Assembly: GCA_002197995.1 (NCBI GenBank)
Contig: NGZR01000002.1
Span: 1,116,001-1,180,000 of the forward strand
Reading direction: 5' to 3'
DNA from: Gaeumannomyces sp. JS-464
Lineage: Eukaryota; Ascomycota; Sordariomycetes; Magnaporthales; Magnaporthaceae
DNA length: 64,000 nt
Made by a program: the position numbers and the translations under genes
Shown: positions 46,621 through 57,900 of the stretch, one piece after another
Numbering within the stretch: the first letter of the stretch is position 1
Layout: each line of letters opens with the position of its first letter
The notes under the pieces: generated by a model
The model's database searches: none
The model's input: only the letters and a program-made list of their open reading frames with translations
Told to the model about the DNA's origin: nothing

Positions 46621-46790
46621 TGTTAAAGGTAGCCTGGAATTACGTGGGTGGCAATTAGTGCTTTACAGCTTTAGGCTTATACATTGGCCCTAATATTTTA
46701 ACCTGCGCGCGTTTTAGCCCGCGATTTAGTAAAGTAGTTAAGCAATAATTACCAATCACTTTGGGTGCTTGTCGTCGCGCACTTTTATTA
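46621..46790 (+). repeat. Copia 3' LTR
   Basis: Starts TGTTAAAGGTAGCCTGG and ends CGCACTTTTATTA. It is the same length as the 5' LTR and differs mostly by transitions (AGGCCCATACACTGGCC against AGGCTTATACATTGGCC). Confidence 0.92.
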
Positions 46791-48430
46791 CGTATCGAAA
46801 GCGTGGCCGACCTGCTTAACGCGACAGTATGCTTAACTTTCGAAAATTAACGGAATCCAAAAAGGAAGCGCTTATTAAATACATACTCAAGCTGGATTTT
46901 CGCGCATTCCCTTTTCGGCATTTTAGTGTTAAAAATATGGCTAATCGATTACTCGCCGAACGCGACGCGGGCATCGTCGGTAAGCGTTAAATCGAAAAGT
47001 TCGTTAAACGCCGCCCGGAGCTCGGCACGCGTTAAATTTAAAAATACGACTACCAAAAAGCCAAATGCGAAAATCCCAAGCTCGTTTCGGCGTAGTTCGA
47101 TTTTATACGAAATATTATAGCTAAATATAGCATTTTGGATAACGACATTTACAACTTCGACGAAACCGGCTTTTTTATAAGCATAATCGCCGCCGTTATA
47201 ATTATTATAACGTCGGAAAGCCGTAGTAAAGCAAAGCTAATCCAGCTTAGCAACCGGAAATGGGTTACAGTTATTTAAAAGGTTAACTATTGCGGTTAAG
47301 CAATCCTTTTTTTTATTATCGTTAAAAGGTAATACCATTTGGCCAATTAGTATTCGGAAACTGGCTTTTCACGCGATTAGGTTATTTTAACGAATGTTAA
47401 CGGGTAAATTACGAACGAACTCGGCTTAAAATGGATTTAGCATTTAATAGGCACATTATATCGCGCATAAAAAGCACCCACCGTTTGTTAATACTGGACG
47501 GCTATAAAAGCTACTATTCGACGGATTTCGAACTTTATTGCCAAAAATATAATATTATTACGCTTTGCATGCTTTTGCATTTGTTTTACTTTTTTAGCCG
47601 TTTAACGTTAAATGCTTTAGCCCGTTGAAAAAAGCGTACGGTTGAAAAATCGAAAACCTAATAAGGTTATACGTTAGCTACGTAATTAAAATCGAGTTTT
47701 TTTCGGCGTTTAAAACGGCATTTTTTAACTTTATAACTGAAAAAAACATTGGAAAAGGCTTTTAAAAAGCTAAGCTTGCTTTTTTAATCCGGATTCGGTT
47801 TTGGAAAAGCTAAATGTAAGGTTACAAACTTTAACTCCCCCGAAAAAGCCTTTAAATAACGCCGAACTTTGGACTTTTAAAACGCCCTAAATAGTTAAAA
47901 ACGCAACTTCGCAATTCGAACACATTAAAACTTAAATTTCCAATTACCGAAGCAGTTTTCCGTTACCCATGCTAATAGTTGTAAACTAGCTTGCGAAAAG
48001 GACGAGTTCGATAATGCATTAAATGGCCCTTTTTAAAGCCGAAATTGCTTCGCTACGCAAAGCGAACGAAGCATTAAGCAAACGCCGGAAGGCCAAAAAA
48101 CACGTGTTCGATAAAAAGGGTTATATATTGTTAAAAAAATACGAGATATTTGGACTAGCAAAAGCTAAATAAGCAGTTATAGCAAAACATGCGCGATTAT
48201 AAAGGTTAGAAAAAAAAGGCGACGATAATTCGTCGGCGATTTGGCACTTGCGGCAAAACCGGACATAATGCGCGCATTTGTTAAAAAAAAATAAAAATGT
48301 CCGATATATACAATTCCGAGTAGTTTAAATGGATTTTTAGCGTTTTTAGGTTAGCATGCGCGTCGATTGCCTAAAAGTTAAGTGTGGGTGTGCCGTTCGG
48401 TAATGTGTGCCGCTCGGTAATAAACTACCT

Positions 48431-48496
48431 TATAATTTAATAAAAATTAAAAAAGGTTAAAAATAGCTTATAATTTTTTAAAATAAAATTTAAATA
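48431..48496. other. Short spacer between Fot1 copies 12 and 13
   Basis: 66 bp of AT-rich sequence, including the TA flanks of both neighbours. Confidence 0.6.
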
Positions 48497-49388
48497 ACGT
48501 GGTTTACAAACGAGTCGCGCATATAAGCGAGTCGCGCATTTTCTAATACGACGCGTATTTCCCATTTCCAATTTTAATTTTTTAATAACTATAAATAAAA
48601 TCGACGTTTAAAAAAGCTAAAATTATTTTCGCTATGTAAGCAGTTTAATTTAATAAGGGATTAAGTTTGCGTTCGGCAGTTAAAATTTACGATATTTTTA
48701 AATCTATATTACGCGATTAACGCGCCGGCAAACCTGCTTAACGCGACACTATGCTTAAATTACGGAAATTAACGAAATTCGAAAAAAAAGCGCTTATTAA
48801 ATACATTTTCGAGCTAAATTCCCGCGCATTCCTTCCCCGGCTTTTTAATATTAAAAATATAACTAACCGATTGTTTGCCGAACGCGACGCGGGCGCCGTT
48901 AGTAAAAACTGGGTTGTAAACTTTGTTAAACGCCGCGCAAAGCTCGGTACGCGCTAAATTTGAAAGTACAACTACTAAAAAGCCAAATGCGAAAATTCCA
49001 AACTCGTTTTTACTTAATTCGACCTTATACGAAACATTATAAACAAATATAGCATTTAAAGTAAAAACATTTATAATTTCGACGAAACCGGCTTTTTTAT
49101 AAGTATAATTACCGCCGTTATATTTATTATAATATCGGAAAGCCGTAGCAAAGCAAAGTTAATTTACTTTAGCAACCGGAAATAAGCTACGGTTATTTAA
49201 AAGGTTAATTATTACGGTTAAGCGATTTTTCTTTTTATTATCGTTAAAAAGCAGTACTATTTGGCTAATTGGTATTCGAAAACCGACTTTCCACGCGATT
49301 AAATCATTTTAATAAATATTAACGAATAAATTACGAATAAACTCGGTTTAAAATGGATTTAGCATTTCGATAAACACATTATAACTTA

Positions 49389-51220
49389 ACGTAATCCATT
49401 AGTAAGTCGCGCATATTACCGAATCGCGCACTTACACCCGACTTCCGGTTAATTAACGCGCATGCTAACCTAATAACGCCAAAAATCCATTTAAACTACT
49501 CGGAATTATATACATCGGACACAACTGCGCGCATTATGTCCGGTTTTGCCGCAAATGCTATATCGCCGACGAATTTTTTTTTTTAACCTTTATAATCGCG
49601 TATTTTTTACTGTAGCTATTTATTTAGCTTTTGCTGGTTTAAAACATTTCGTACCTCGTTTACAATAAATAACCCTTTTAGCTTAACACGTGTTTTTTTA
49701 ACCTTCCGGCGTTTGCTTAATGCCTCGTTCGCTTTTCGTAATTTGGAGCACTTTTTTTCCAAAAGGTTAACCCGATGCATAATTGCTTTAGCCCTTTTCG
49801 TTAGCTGGTCCACAACCGTTAGCATAGGTGTTAAAAAGCTGCTCCGGTAATTAAAAATCCGAGTTTTAATATGTTCGAATTGCGAAGTTGCGTTTTTAGC
49901 TGTTTGGGGCGTTTTGGAAGTCCAAAGTTCGGCGTCGCTTAAAGGCTCCCTCGGGGGAGTTAAAGTTCGTAGCTTTACATTTAGCTTTTTTAAAACTAAA
50001 TCCGGATTAAAAGGAGCAAAGCCAGCTTTTCGGAAACCTTTTTAAATGTTTTTTCGGTTATAAAGTTTAAAAATGCCGCTTTAAACGCCGAAAGGAACTC
50101 GACTTTAATTACGTGGTTAACGTACGACTTTATTAGGTTTTCGATTTATCGACCGTACGCTTTTTTTAGCGGGCTAAAACATTTAACGTTAAGCGGTTAA
50201 AAAAGTAAAACGAATGCGAAAACATGCAAAGCGTAACGATGTTATGTTTTTGGTAGTAAAGCTCGAAATTCGTCGAATAGTAACTTTCGTAACCGTTTAG
50301 CATTAACAAACGATAAGGGCTTTTTACGCGCGACGCAATGTGTTTATCGAAATAACGAATCCATTTTAGGCTAAGCTCGTTCGTAATTCACCCGTTAACG
50401 CTTATTGCGATAACCCAATTGCGTGGGAAGTCGGTTTTCGAATACCAATTGGCCAAATGGTATTGCCTTTTAACGATAATAAAAGGAAAAACCGCCTAAT
50501 CGCAATAGTTAACCTTTTAAATAATTGTAGCCCATTTCCGGTTGCTAAGCTAAACCAGTTTTGCTTTACCACGGCCTTTCGACGTTGTAATAACCATAAC
50601 GGCGGCGATTATGCCTATAAGGAAGCCGGTTTCGTCGAAATTATAAATGTCGTTATTTTAAATGCCATATTTGGCTATAGTGTTTCGTATAAGGTTAAAC
50701 CACGCAAATACGAGCTTAGGATTTTTGCATTTGGCTTTTTAGTAATCGTACTTTCGAATTTAACGCGTGCCGAGCTTTGCGCGGTGTTTAACGAACTTTT
50801 CGACTTAGCATTTGCCGACGGTGCCCGCGTTACGTTCGGCGAGCAATCGGTTGGCCATATTTTTAACATTAAAAAGCCGGGGAGGAAATGCGCGAAAGTC
50901 CAGCTCGAGTATGTATTTAACAAGCGCCTCCTTTTCGAATTCCGTTAATTTCCGTAATTTGGGCATGCTGTCGCGTTAAACAGGTCGGCCGGCGCGTCGG
51001 TCGCGCATAGTGGATTTAGGAATATCGTAAATTTTAACTGCCGAACGTAAACTTAATCCACAAGTAAATTGGATTGCTTGTATAGCAAAAACAATCCTAG
51101 CTTTTTTTAATGTCGATGCTATTTGTGGTTGTTAAAAAATTGAAATTGGAAGTGGGAAACGCGTATCGCGATGGAAAATGCGCGATTCGGTAATATGCGC
51201 GACTCGCTAATAAACCACGT
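49389..51220 (-). mobile_element. Fot1/pogo-type DNA transposon, copy 14 (inside copy 13)
   Basis: 1832 bp, TA duplications at 49387-49388 and 51221-51222, terminal repeats of the TCGCGCATATTACCGAAT subtype. The transposase is on the minus strand. The N-terminal half (51010-50650) is relatively well kept, the C-terminal part carries KRAKAIMHRVNLLEKKC (about 49750-49800), and the knuckle near 49530 is shortened by about 25 bp. It belongs to the same subtype as its host, so one family inserted into itself. Confidence 0.92.
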
Positions 51221-51491
51221 TATAAAAAAAAGTTTTATCGTTTGTTAATGCTAAACGGTTATAAAAGCCACTATTCGATAAATTTCGAGCTTTATTGCTA
51301 AAAACATAACATTATTACGTTTTGCATGCTTTCGCATTCGTTTTACTTTTTTTAACCGCTTAATGTTAAATGTTTTAGCCCGTTAAAAAAAGCGTACGGT
51401 CGATAAATCGAAAACCTAATAAAATTATACGTTAATTACGTAATTAAAATCGAGTTTTTTTCGGCGTTTAAAGCGGCATTTTTTAACTTTA

Positions 51492-51627
51492 TATAACGGG
51501 GTCGCCCTAATAAGGAATCCCGGGGTTTAATATATTATAATGTTAAAAGGTTTAATTACGAAGTGATTAAACTGTTAGATTTTTTGGTTTATATAGTAAA
51601 GCGGTACTTTGGCACGTTCTTTTTACA
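51492..51627 (+). repeat. TRIM 5' LTR
   Basis: Begins TATAACGGGGTCGCC, a mutated TGTAACGGGG. A TATA-like TATATTATAA at about 51532-51543 lies some 20 bases before the self-complementary segment, which would place the RNA start near 51558. Confidence 0.88.
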
Positions 51628-51691
51628 TTGTTTAATCACTTCGTGGGTGCACTGGTTCGAGCTTGCTTAAAGTCGCCTTTTTGGGACATAA

Positions 51692-52066
51692 GGGGTTAAA
51701 CTTTCGTAGCGCTTACAATTTTGCATAGCACGTGTTGCACGTGGGTCGACGTGCTTTGTTTTAAACTTTAAAACCCAGCATGCTAAAAAGGTGCATTCGC
51801 CTCGAAACGCACGGCTTTACGGGCGTAACGTTAAAAAGATGTTTAACGAGTTATAGGAATTAGGGGTTTTAACATAACGTATGTTATTATATCCCTATCG
51901 AAGCGTCGCGGCGAACGGGCGTAATAATCTAGTCGAGCAAATATGCGCGGTGCCGAAGCAGTGTAAAAGCTGGGCCGTCCTTTTAAATACTTATAAAAAG
52001 CGCTACGCAATTCCCACACATTAAAACCTCGAGGACGCGGCTTTTTAAAAGGGGGATAATGTAACG
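51692..52066 (+). pseudogene. TRIM internal open frame of about 125 codons, unknown protein
   Basis: One frame runs through the interior and into the LTR start. It is broken only by stops at codons that would be CAG or CAA before RIP. Readable parts are RVARGSTCFVLNFKTQHAKK, LYGRNVKKMFNEL, RMLLYPYRSVAANGRNNLVE, AVPKQCKSWAVLLNTYKKRY and KGDNVT. It is rich in Lys, Arg and Asn, without CCHC or protease motifs. I recognise no family. It could be a gag remnant or captured host sequence. No start codon is evident. Confidence 0.55.
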
Positions 52067-52187
52067 GGGTCGCTTTAGTAAAGGATCCCGGGGCTTAATA
52101 TATTAAAAGGTTTAATTACGAAGTAATTAAACTGTTAAATCTTTTGGTTTATATAGTGGAGCGGTATTTTGGCACGTCCTTTTTACA
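52060..52187 (+). repeat. TRIM 3' LTR
   Basis: 128 bp from TGTAACGGGGTCGC to CCTTTTTACA. It lacks about 8 bp (the TATAATGT segment) present in the 5' LTR, and the self-complementary segment has one G-to-A change (ACGAAGTAATTAAAC). Confidence 0.88.
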
Positions 52188-52885
52188 CTTTATAACCGAA
52201 AAAAAATATTTAAAAAGGGTTTCGAAAGGCTGGTTTTGCTTTTTTTAATCCGGATTCGGTTTTAAAAAAGTTGGATATAAGGTTACAAATTTTAACTCCC
52301 CGAAAAAACTTTTAAACAACGCCGAACTTTAAACTTCCAAAACGCTTTAAATAGTTAAAACGACAATTTCGCAATCCGAACATATTAAAAATCGGATTTC
52401 CAATTACCGGTAGCTTTCCGTTACTTATGCTATCGGCTGTAAACCAATTAACGAAAAGGGCTAAAGCAATTATACATCGGGTTAACCTTTTAAAAGAAAA
52501 GTGCTTTAAATTACAAAAGGCGAACGAGGCATTAAGCAAACGCCGAAAAAAAAAAACACGTGTTTAATAAAAGGGTTACATACTGTTAAAAAAATCGAAA
52601 TGTTTTAGACCAATAGGAGCTAAATAGGCAGTTATAGCAAAAAATGCGCGATTATAAGGGGCAAAAAAGGAGGGCAACGACAACTTATCGGCGATGTGGC
52701 ACTTGCGGTAAAACCGGATACAATGCGCGCATTTGTTAGGAAAAAGTAAAAACGTTCGATATATACAATTCCGAATAGTTTAAATGGATTTTTGGCGTTA
52801 TTAAGTTGGCATGCGCGTCGATTAACCGGAAGTCGGGTATAAGTGCGCGATTCGCTTATATGCGCAACTCGCTTATAAACCACGT

Positions 52886-53070
52886 TACTTACATTTTAAA
52901 AAAATTAATTATATATTACGTAAATATTTTAATATTTTATCCTCGCGAATTTAAATAATATTTTTCGTTTTTTTTAAAAACGATAAAAAAAATATAAATA
53001 GCACGTGTATAAAATGTTTTAAAATTATTAAATTTAAAGCTTTTTATTAAACTAAAAAAATGCGACTAGC
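52886..53070. other. AT-rich spacer
   Basis: 185 bp of AT-rich DNA between Fot1 copy 13 and the LTR of Gypsy B2. No feature seen. Confidence 0.5.
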
Positions 53071-53248
53071 TGTTACGGAGCGATCCCAGCTACCACTTAG
53101 CCATTACCTAATGTTACGGAGCGATCCTTAACCACCACCTAGCTTATATATATACGGCTTTCCGCTATTAAATAAATAGGAGTTTTTTTTTTCCCTTTTT
53201 GCGCAATAACAAGCTTTTTTCCTAGCATTTAAGTGTTGCATTATGATA
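53071..53248 (+). repeat. Gypsy B2 5' LTR with a 41-bp duplication
   Basis: TGTTACGGAGCGATCC occurs at 53071 and again at 53112, starting two imperfect 41-bp units. The LTR is thus 178 bp, or 137 bp counting from the second start. TATATATA is at 53145-53152. GCGCAATAAC at 53201-53210 is nearly complementary to GTTTGTTGCGC directly after the LTR. Confidence 0.8.
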
Positions 53249-53399
53249 GTTTGTTGCGCTATTTTTTAAAAACCGGTCGGAAGCCGACCGCTTTTTGCCA
53301 GGATTAGGACGTAATATACCACGGAATTATAAATAAACTACGAAGCATTACCAAAAAACCGACGGCGAACCGATAGCTACTTATTAAAACTTTTAGGAC

Positions 53400-54830
53400 G
53401 ATTAAAAAGCTACCTATATAACGGATAAAGCTTTAAACAGCGGAACCGCATTACAAAGCGAGCGGAGCTTTGGCGAATCTTTCGCCGAGTTTTTTGCTTT
53501 AATAACTTTAATTCGAAGGGCAAAAGGAGCGAGTATAATAGCTTTTGTCGGCGTTATTAGCGGTTTTAAACAAGCGATAAACTAAATAAACGCCATCCTG
53601 TTAAAATTAAATAGCGGCGTAAATAATTTGCTTATTATTAATGCTGCTACCAAAAATAGCCTGGATTAAATGTCGGCAGCGTACTAAACCGCATTAGCCG
53701 ATATAAAACGAAAAATGGTTAAAAGCGCTAAATTGGAGGAAGATAAGCGGGAAGCGAACGCGTTGGAAAAAGCGGTGATAACCCGGCTTTAGGAAGCGCG
53801 AAATAGGATTATAATCCTCGAAGTATAATAAGAATAAGGGCGGGGATTTGGCTACCGAAGGTCGACCCGTTACGAGGACCTTTTTAGCTTAAAAACGCAC
53901 ATACCAGCCACTAGCAAAGCATTTACACTTACACTTAACGCTAATCTCCCACTAATTAGCGCCTTTTTGTTAACCACTGGGGAAACGGCGGCTTTTCGAT
54001 TTAAAGCTTATAACCTTTTAACGTTCGCAAAGGAGCAGCTTTTATCCGAAGCACGATAAAAGGCCTACGAATTTTAAAAGGCCCAATTGCAAACCAAATT
54101 CGCGCTAAACGGACTAGCGTTCCCAAAAGACGAAAAAAAGGTGTTATACGCCGGGCAGTTCCTCGCGGATAAACGTATAGCCTAGTTAAAAGCAGGATGC
54201 TTACCGACGATAACCCGTCGCTTAAACAAATCCACATTATCGCCGACCTGTTTCGCACTTTTAACCCGGTATATATTACGGCTAACGCGGCATAAGCGGC
54301 CCGACGGCATTTCGCCAGCCTTAGATAAAAAAAGCTTTTTCGGAGATTTTATTAACGAATTCCACCGTTTTACCGATTTATGCGATATAATTAATGCATA
54401 ACTAATGGAAGTTTTAAAAGAAAAAGTTAATAGCGAATTTAGCGGGTTGCTCCGCTTTATCCTCCCATTATTACGATTAGTTTTTAACGCATTTAACAAA
54501 TAAGTGGCATTATTCCGCGATTTGTTTAATAATATCGCCGATTATGCTTATCGCTAGCGGAATTACAATTAAACGTTTTAAAACCGCCCGGGTTCGTAGC
54601 AAAATACGGCGCATAACGGCGACCCTATGGATTTTAACAAGGTTAACACCGAAAGCCGCCTTTTTATTACGTTAGCAAAAAGGAACCGGCGCATAGCCCA
54701 AAACTTTTGTTTTTATTGCGGAAAGGAAGGACATATATCTTGCGCATGCTTTGCGAAAACCAGCGGAATATTGGCGAAAAAAAAGTAAGTTTTGCGTTAA
54801 AACGTACGCGAGGCATTCGGAGGCAGCCAT
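53400..54830 (+). pseudogene. Gypsy B2 gag relic
   Basis: Capsid and nucleocapsid. The best kept part is the zinc knuckle CFYCGKEGHISCAC (54709-54750), with all four ligands CX2CX4HX4C in place, in line with RNA binding in the family. The capsid region around 53900-54560 is degraded by stops. It is aligned in content with the B1 gag at 27240-28570. Confidence 0.8.
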
Positions 54831-54929
54831 TTAAACAAATATAAAAGGAGTTTTTTTTAACTTTATAAGCTTTAATATAACTTTCTCCTTTTTTACATGT
54901 TTACGTTTTAGTAATACGAAAGCTATCCT

Positions 54930-57900
54930 ATGCCGATCGCTAATTGATACGGGATGTTTATTATAGGCGTTTATCGATAACTTTTTCGCGTATAAACACT
55001 AATTCCTACGCTAACCTTTACCGCGATTAAAACCATTCCGTTTCGCAAACGGGAATATCGCAAGGTATATTACCGAGTACGTTAAAACACGATATTATTT
55101 CGCCGATAAAACGGAAGTATTAGCAATGTATTGCTGGCTTTTGGGCGGCTTTAATGTTATTTTCGGCCTTTTTTAGCTTAAATACCATAACCCCGCTATC
55201 GATTAGAAAGCAAGCATATTAGCAATCGACGGTAAAACGATAACGGAAACCTAATACGTTATACCAAAATTGGAAGTACGGATATTTAGCGCTACCAACT
55301 TTTTTACTTTTGTAAATAACTAGGCGTATAAACCAAACGAACCATATTAGGAAAATTTATTACCAAAACGACGATTAAGCGTTTAGGAAATACGCGAAGC
55401 TTTAACGAAATCGCCGATAAAACGCCAACCGCCTTTTTAAAATCTATTTTAACTTTGGATATATACCTAACGTTATTAAATTATTATTACGCTTTTAAGT
55501 TTTTCGAAATTAGATTAACGAAGCACCGCATTTTCGACGAGTTTCCGACGAAAATATTAAAAAATATTTGGAAGGAAAGCTACCGGCGATAATGCAAAAG
55601 ATTTTGGATAAGCTCCCCGTTAAGCTAAAAGATATAGTTAAATGCTTTTTGCTAAAAAACGCAAATACTTTACCATTTTACCGGCCGTTTAACTACAAAA
55701 TCGAGCTGCTCGCCGGTTAAACGCCACTATATAGCCATTATAAAGTTATATTATTAAAAGAATTACGCGTGGTTCGTAAATATTTGGATAAGCATTTGGA
55801 TAAAGGTTTTATTCGCCCGAGTTAATCCTTCGCGCGGCGCCGGTGCTTTTCGCGCGGAAACCCGGTAAAGGAGTACGGGTTTATATTAATTACAAGGAAT
55901 TAAATAACGTTACCGTAAAAAACCGGTACTTTATTCCGCTTATTAGAAAAACTTTTAACGCGTTGTTTAAAGCGAAATGGTTTTCCAAGTTGGATATTAC
56001 TGCGGTATTTAACCGTTTGCGGATCGCCCCGGGAAATAAATGGAAAATAGCGTTTATTATTAAATTCGGCCTTTTCGAATGCCTCGTTGCTAATTTCGGT
56101 ATAATAGGAGCCCTAAGCTTATTTTAACATTACATTAACCACACGTTAAGCGATGTTTTAGATAAATTCGCTACCGTTTATTTGAACGACGTGCTTATTT
56201 ATAGCCAAACGCGGGCGGAATACCGGCGATATGTTAAAAATATAATATAAAAACTCGCGAACGCCGGCTTTACTATCAATATTAGGAAATCCGAGTTCGG
56301 CGTACAAAAACAAAATACCTCGGCTTGGTTATTATAATAGCGGGGATACGTATAAACGAAAACAAAATACGGGCGATTAAAAAATAGCAGGAACTATATT
56401 CGCTAAAAAACCTTTAACGTTTCGTCGAGTTCGCCACTTTTACCAACGATTTATTAAAAGCTTTTTAATTATCGCGCAATTTTTAACAGTATTAATAAGC
56501 GAAAAAAGTTGGCCGGGTTTACTTATAGCTAAAGCTTTAACGGCATTTTAATAGCTAAAAAACTCCTTTTTAACCACGATTATTTTAGCTTTTTATAACC
56601 TTAGCAAACGAACTATCGTAAAAACGAACGCTTTCGATTGGGCGTTTAGCGAAGTTTTATCCTAAAAAAACGATAATAAGGCCTAACGCCCGGTTGCCTT
56701 CTTTTCGTTTAAACATTCGCCAGCGAAGTGTAATTACGAGATTTATAACAAAAAATTCCTAGTTATAATTAAAGCTTTTAAAAAATAGCGCCTCGAGCTT
56801 TAAAACACCGAATAACTAGTAAAAGTTTGGTTAAACCACAAAAACCTTTAATATTTCGCAACCATTAAACTTTTAAACCAACGATAAATCCGGTGGTTAA
56901 AATTCCTTAGCGATTTTAAGTTCCAAATTATTTATAAACCAGGAAAATTAGCAGTTATGCCAAATGCATTTTCCTGATTACCGGGCGTCCGATTAGCGGA
57001 TATACGCGATATAACAAACGATAGGATCGCATTACGTTAAAAAACGTTACTTTTAAAAAGTGTTTAGCAATTAAAGCATTAGTAAAACGACGGCATACCG
57101 ACATTTTTACAATACATAGCATTTTATTAATTAAATGTATTAAAACCTATTAATATGCTAATCGATAATGCTTACGGGAAATGCGAAATAACTTAAGCGA
57201 TACTGGAAATATTGCGAGGCTTAATAGCCAAACAATTCCCGCATTTCGTTTGGAAATATAAAATTGCTAAAGCCAATTGTTTGGCAATTCGCGGGCGTGT
57301 TTATATTAAAAACCGATTGTAAATCCCGTTTAACGACGTTTTAAAATTGCAAATCCTATACCGAATATATAGCTTACCGCTAAAAAGGCATCCCGGTAAA
57401 ACGAAAATATACGATTTATATAAAAAACTTACATATAGTTAGATTTATAGCGAAACGTTAGCACTTTTATTTAAGGTTGTTATTTGTGTAAAATGGTAAA
57501 AGGAGGAAAAGGTTCGCCAAACGGATTATTAAAACCGTTGCTAATACCATTTCGGCTGTAAATAAACATTTCGATGGATTTCGTCGAGCCATTACCAAAA
57601 TGCGAGCGGAACGGGATCGAATATGAAAACGTTTTGGTAATGGTAAACCGTTTAACGAAAATAAAACATTATATCCCAATTAGTATAACGAATGCGGGCT
57701 GCTTCGCCGACGTTTTCGTTACGTTAGTATATCGCTATTACGGCATATTAAATACCATTGTTTTTAATAAAAGCACGCAATTCGTTTCGGCATTTTGGAA
57801 AAAACTATCGCGACGTTTTGGCGTTACCCTTCGTATATCGTTATCGCATTACCCGAAATCCGACGAATAAATCGAGATAGTTAACGCGTATATGGAATAA

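Larger units (their letters stand above)
41412..46790 (+). mobile_element. Complete Copia LTR retrotransposon
   Basis: 5379 bp with two LTRs of exactly 170 bp (41412-41581 and 46621-46790) and a perfect 5-bp target duplication CGTAT (41407-41411 and 46791-46795) inside Fot1 copy 12. Its GC content is higher and its frames are longer than those of its neighbours, so it is either younger or less hit by RIP. It carries gag and a Copia-order pol (protease, integrase, RT, RNase H). Confidence 0.95.
41192..48430 (+). mobile_element. Fot1/pogo-type DNA transposon, copy 12, host of the Copia element
   Basis: Left part 41192-41411, right part from 46791. TA flanks at 41190-41191 and 48431-48432. Net length is about 1.86 kb. 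Its terminal repeats are a distinct subtype with ACCGAGCGGTACACATTACC at the left and its inverse at the right. The plus-strand transposase relic resumes after the Copia with LRKLTESKKEALIKYI-like sequence near 46830. It includes LLILDGYKSYYSTDFEL (47490-47540), which keeps the second catalytic Asp. Confidence 0.92.
51492..52187 (+). mobile_element. 696-bp TRIM (miniature LTR retrotransposon), self-priming type
   Basis: Two direct LTRs (51492-51627, 136 bp; 52060-52187, 128 bp) start TATAACGGGG/TGTAACGGGG and end TTTTTACA. The 5-bp target duplication CTTTA (51487-51491, 52188-52192) is perfect. A polypurine tract AAAAGGGGGATAA (52047-52059) touches the 3' LTR. The segment 51630-51644, two bases after the 5' LTR, is an exact 15-nt reverse complement of 51558-51572 inside the LTR, which fits a self-primed mechanism as in Tf1. 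It encodes no RT or integrase, so it must borrow them from another element. Confidence 0.88.
48497..52885 (+). mobile_element. Fot1/pogo-type DNA transposon, copy 13, host of copy 14 and of the TRIM
   Basis: TA flanks 48495-48496 and 52886-52887. Host parts are 48497-49388, 51223-51491 and 52188-52885. The ends carry AGTCGCGCATAT repeats like copy 11. The plus-strand transposase relic shows LRKLTKFEKKALIKYIFEL (open 48751-48957), a FDETGF trace (about 49085), YHHS-type DDE remnants after copy 14 and a knuckle trace near 52695-52740. Confidence 0.92.

Noticed and set aside
51650..51665. Pol III B-box-like GGTTCGAGC in the TRIM, suggesting a SINE
   Set aside because: There is no A box at the right distance, and the LTRs, polypurine tract and 5-bp target duplication define an LTR element.
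52632..52883. 83-codon minus-strand frame at the right end of Fot1 copy 13
   Set aside because: It is antisense to the transposase knuckle and terminal repeat of that copy and is open by chance.
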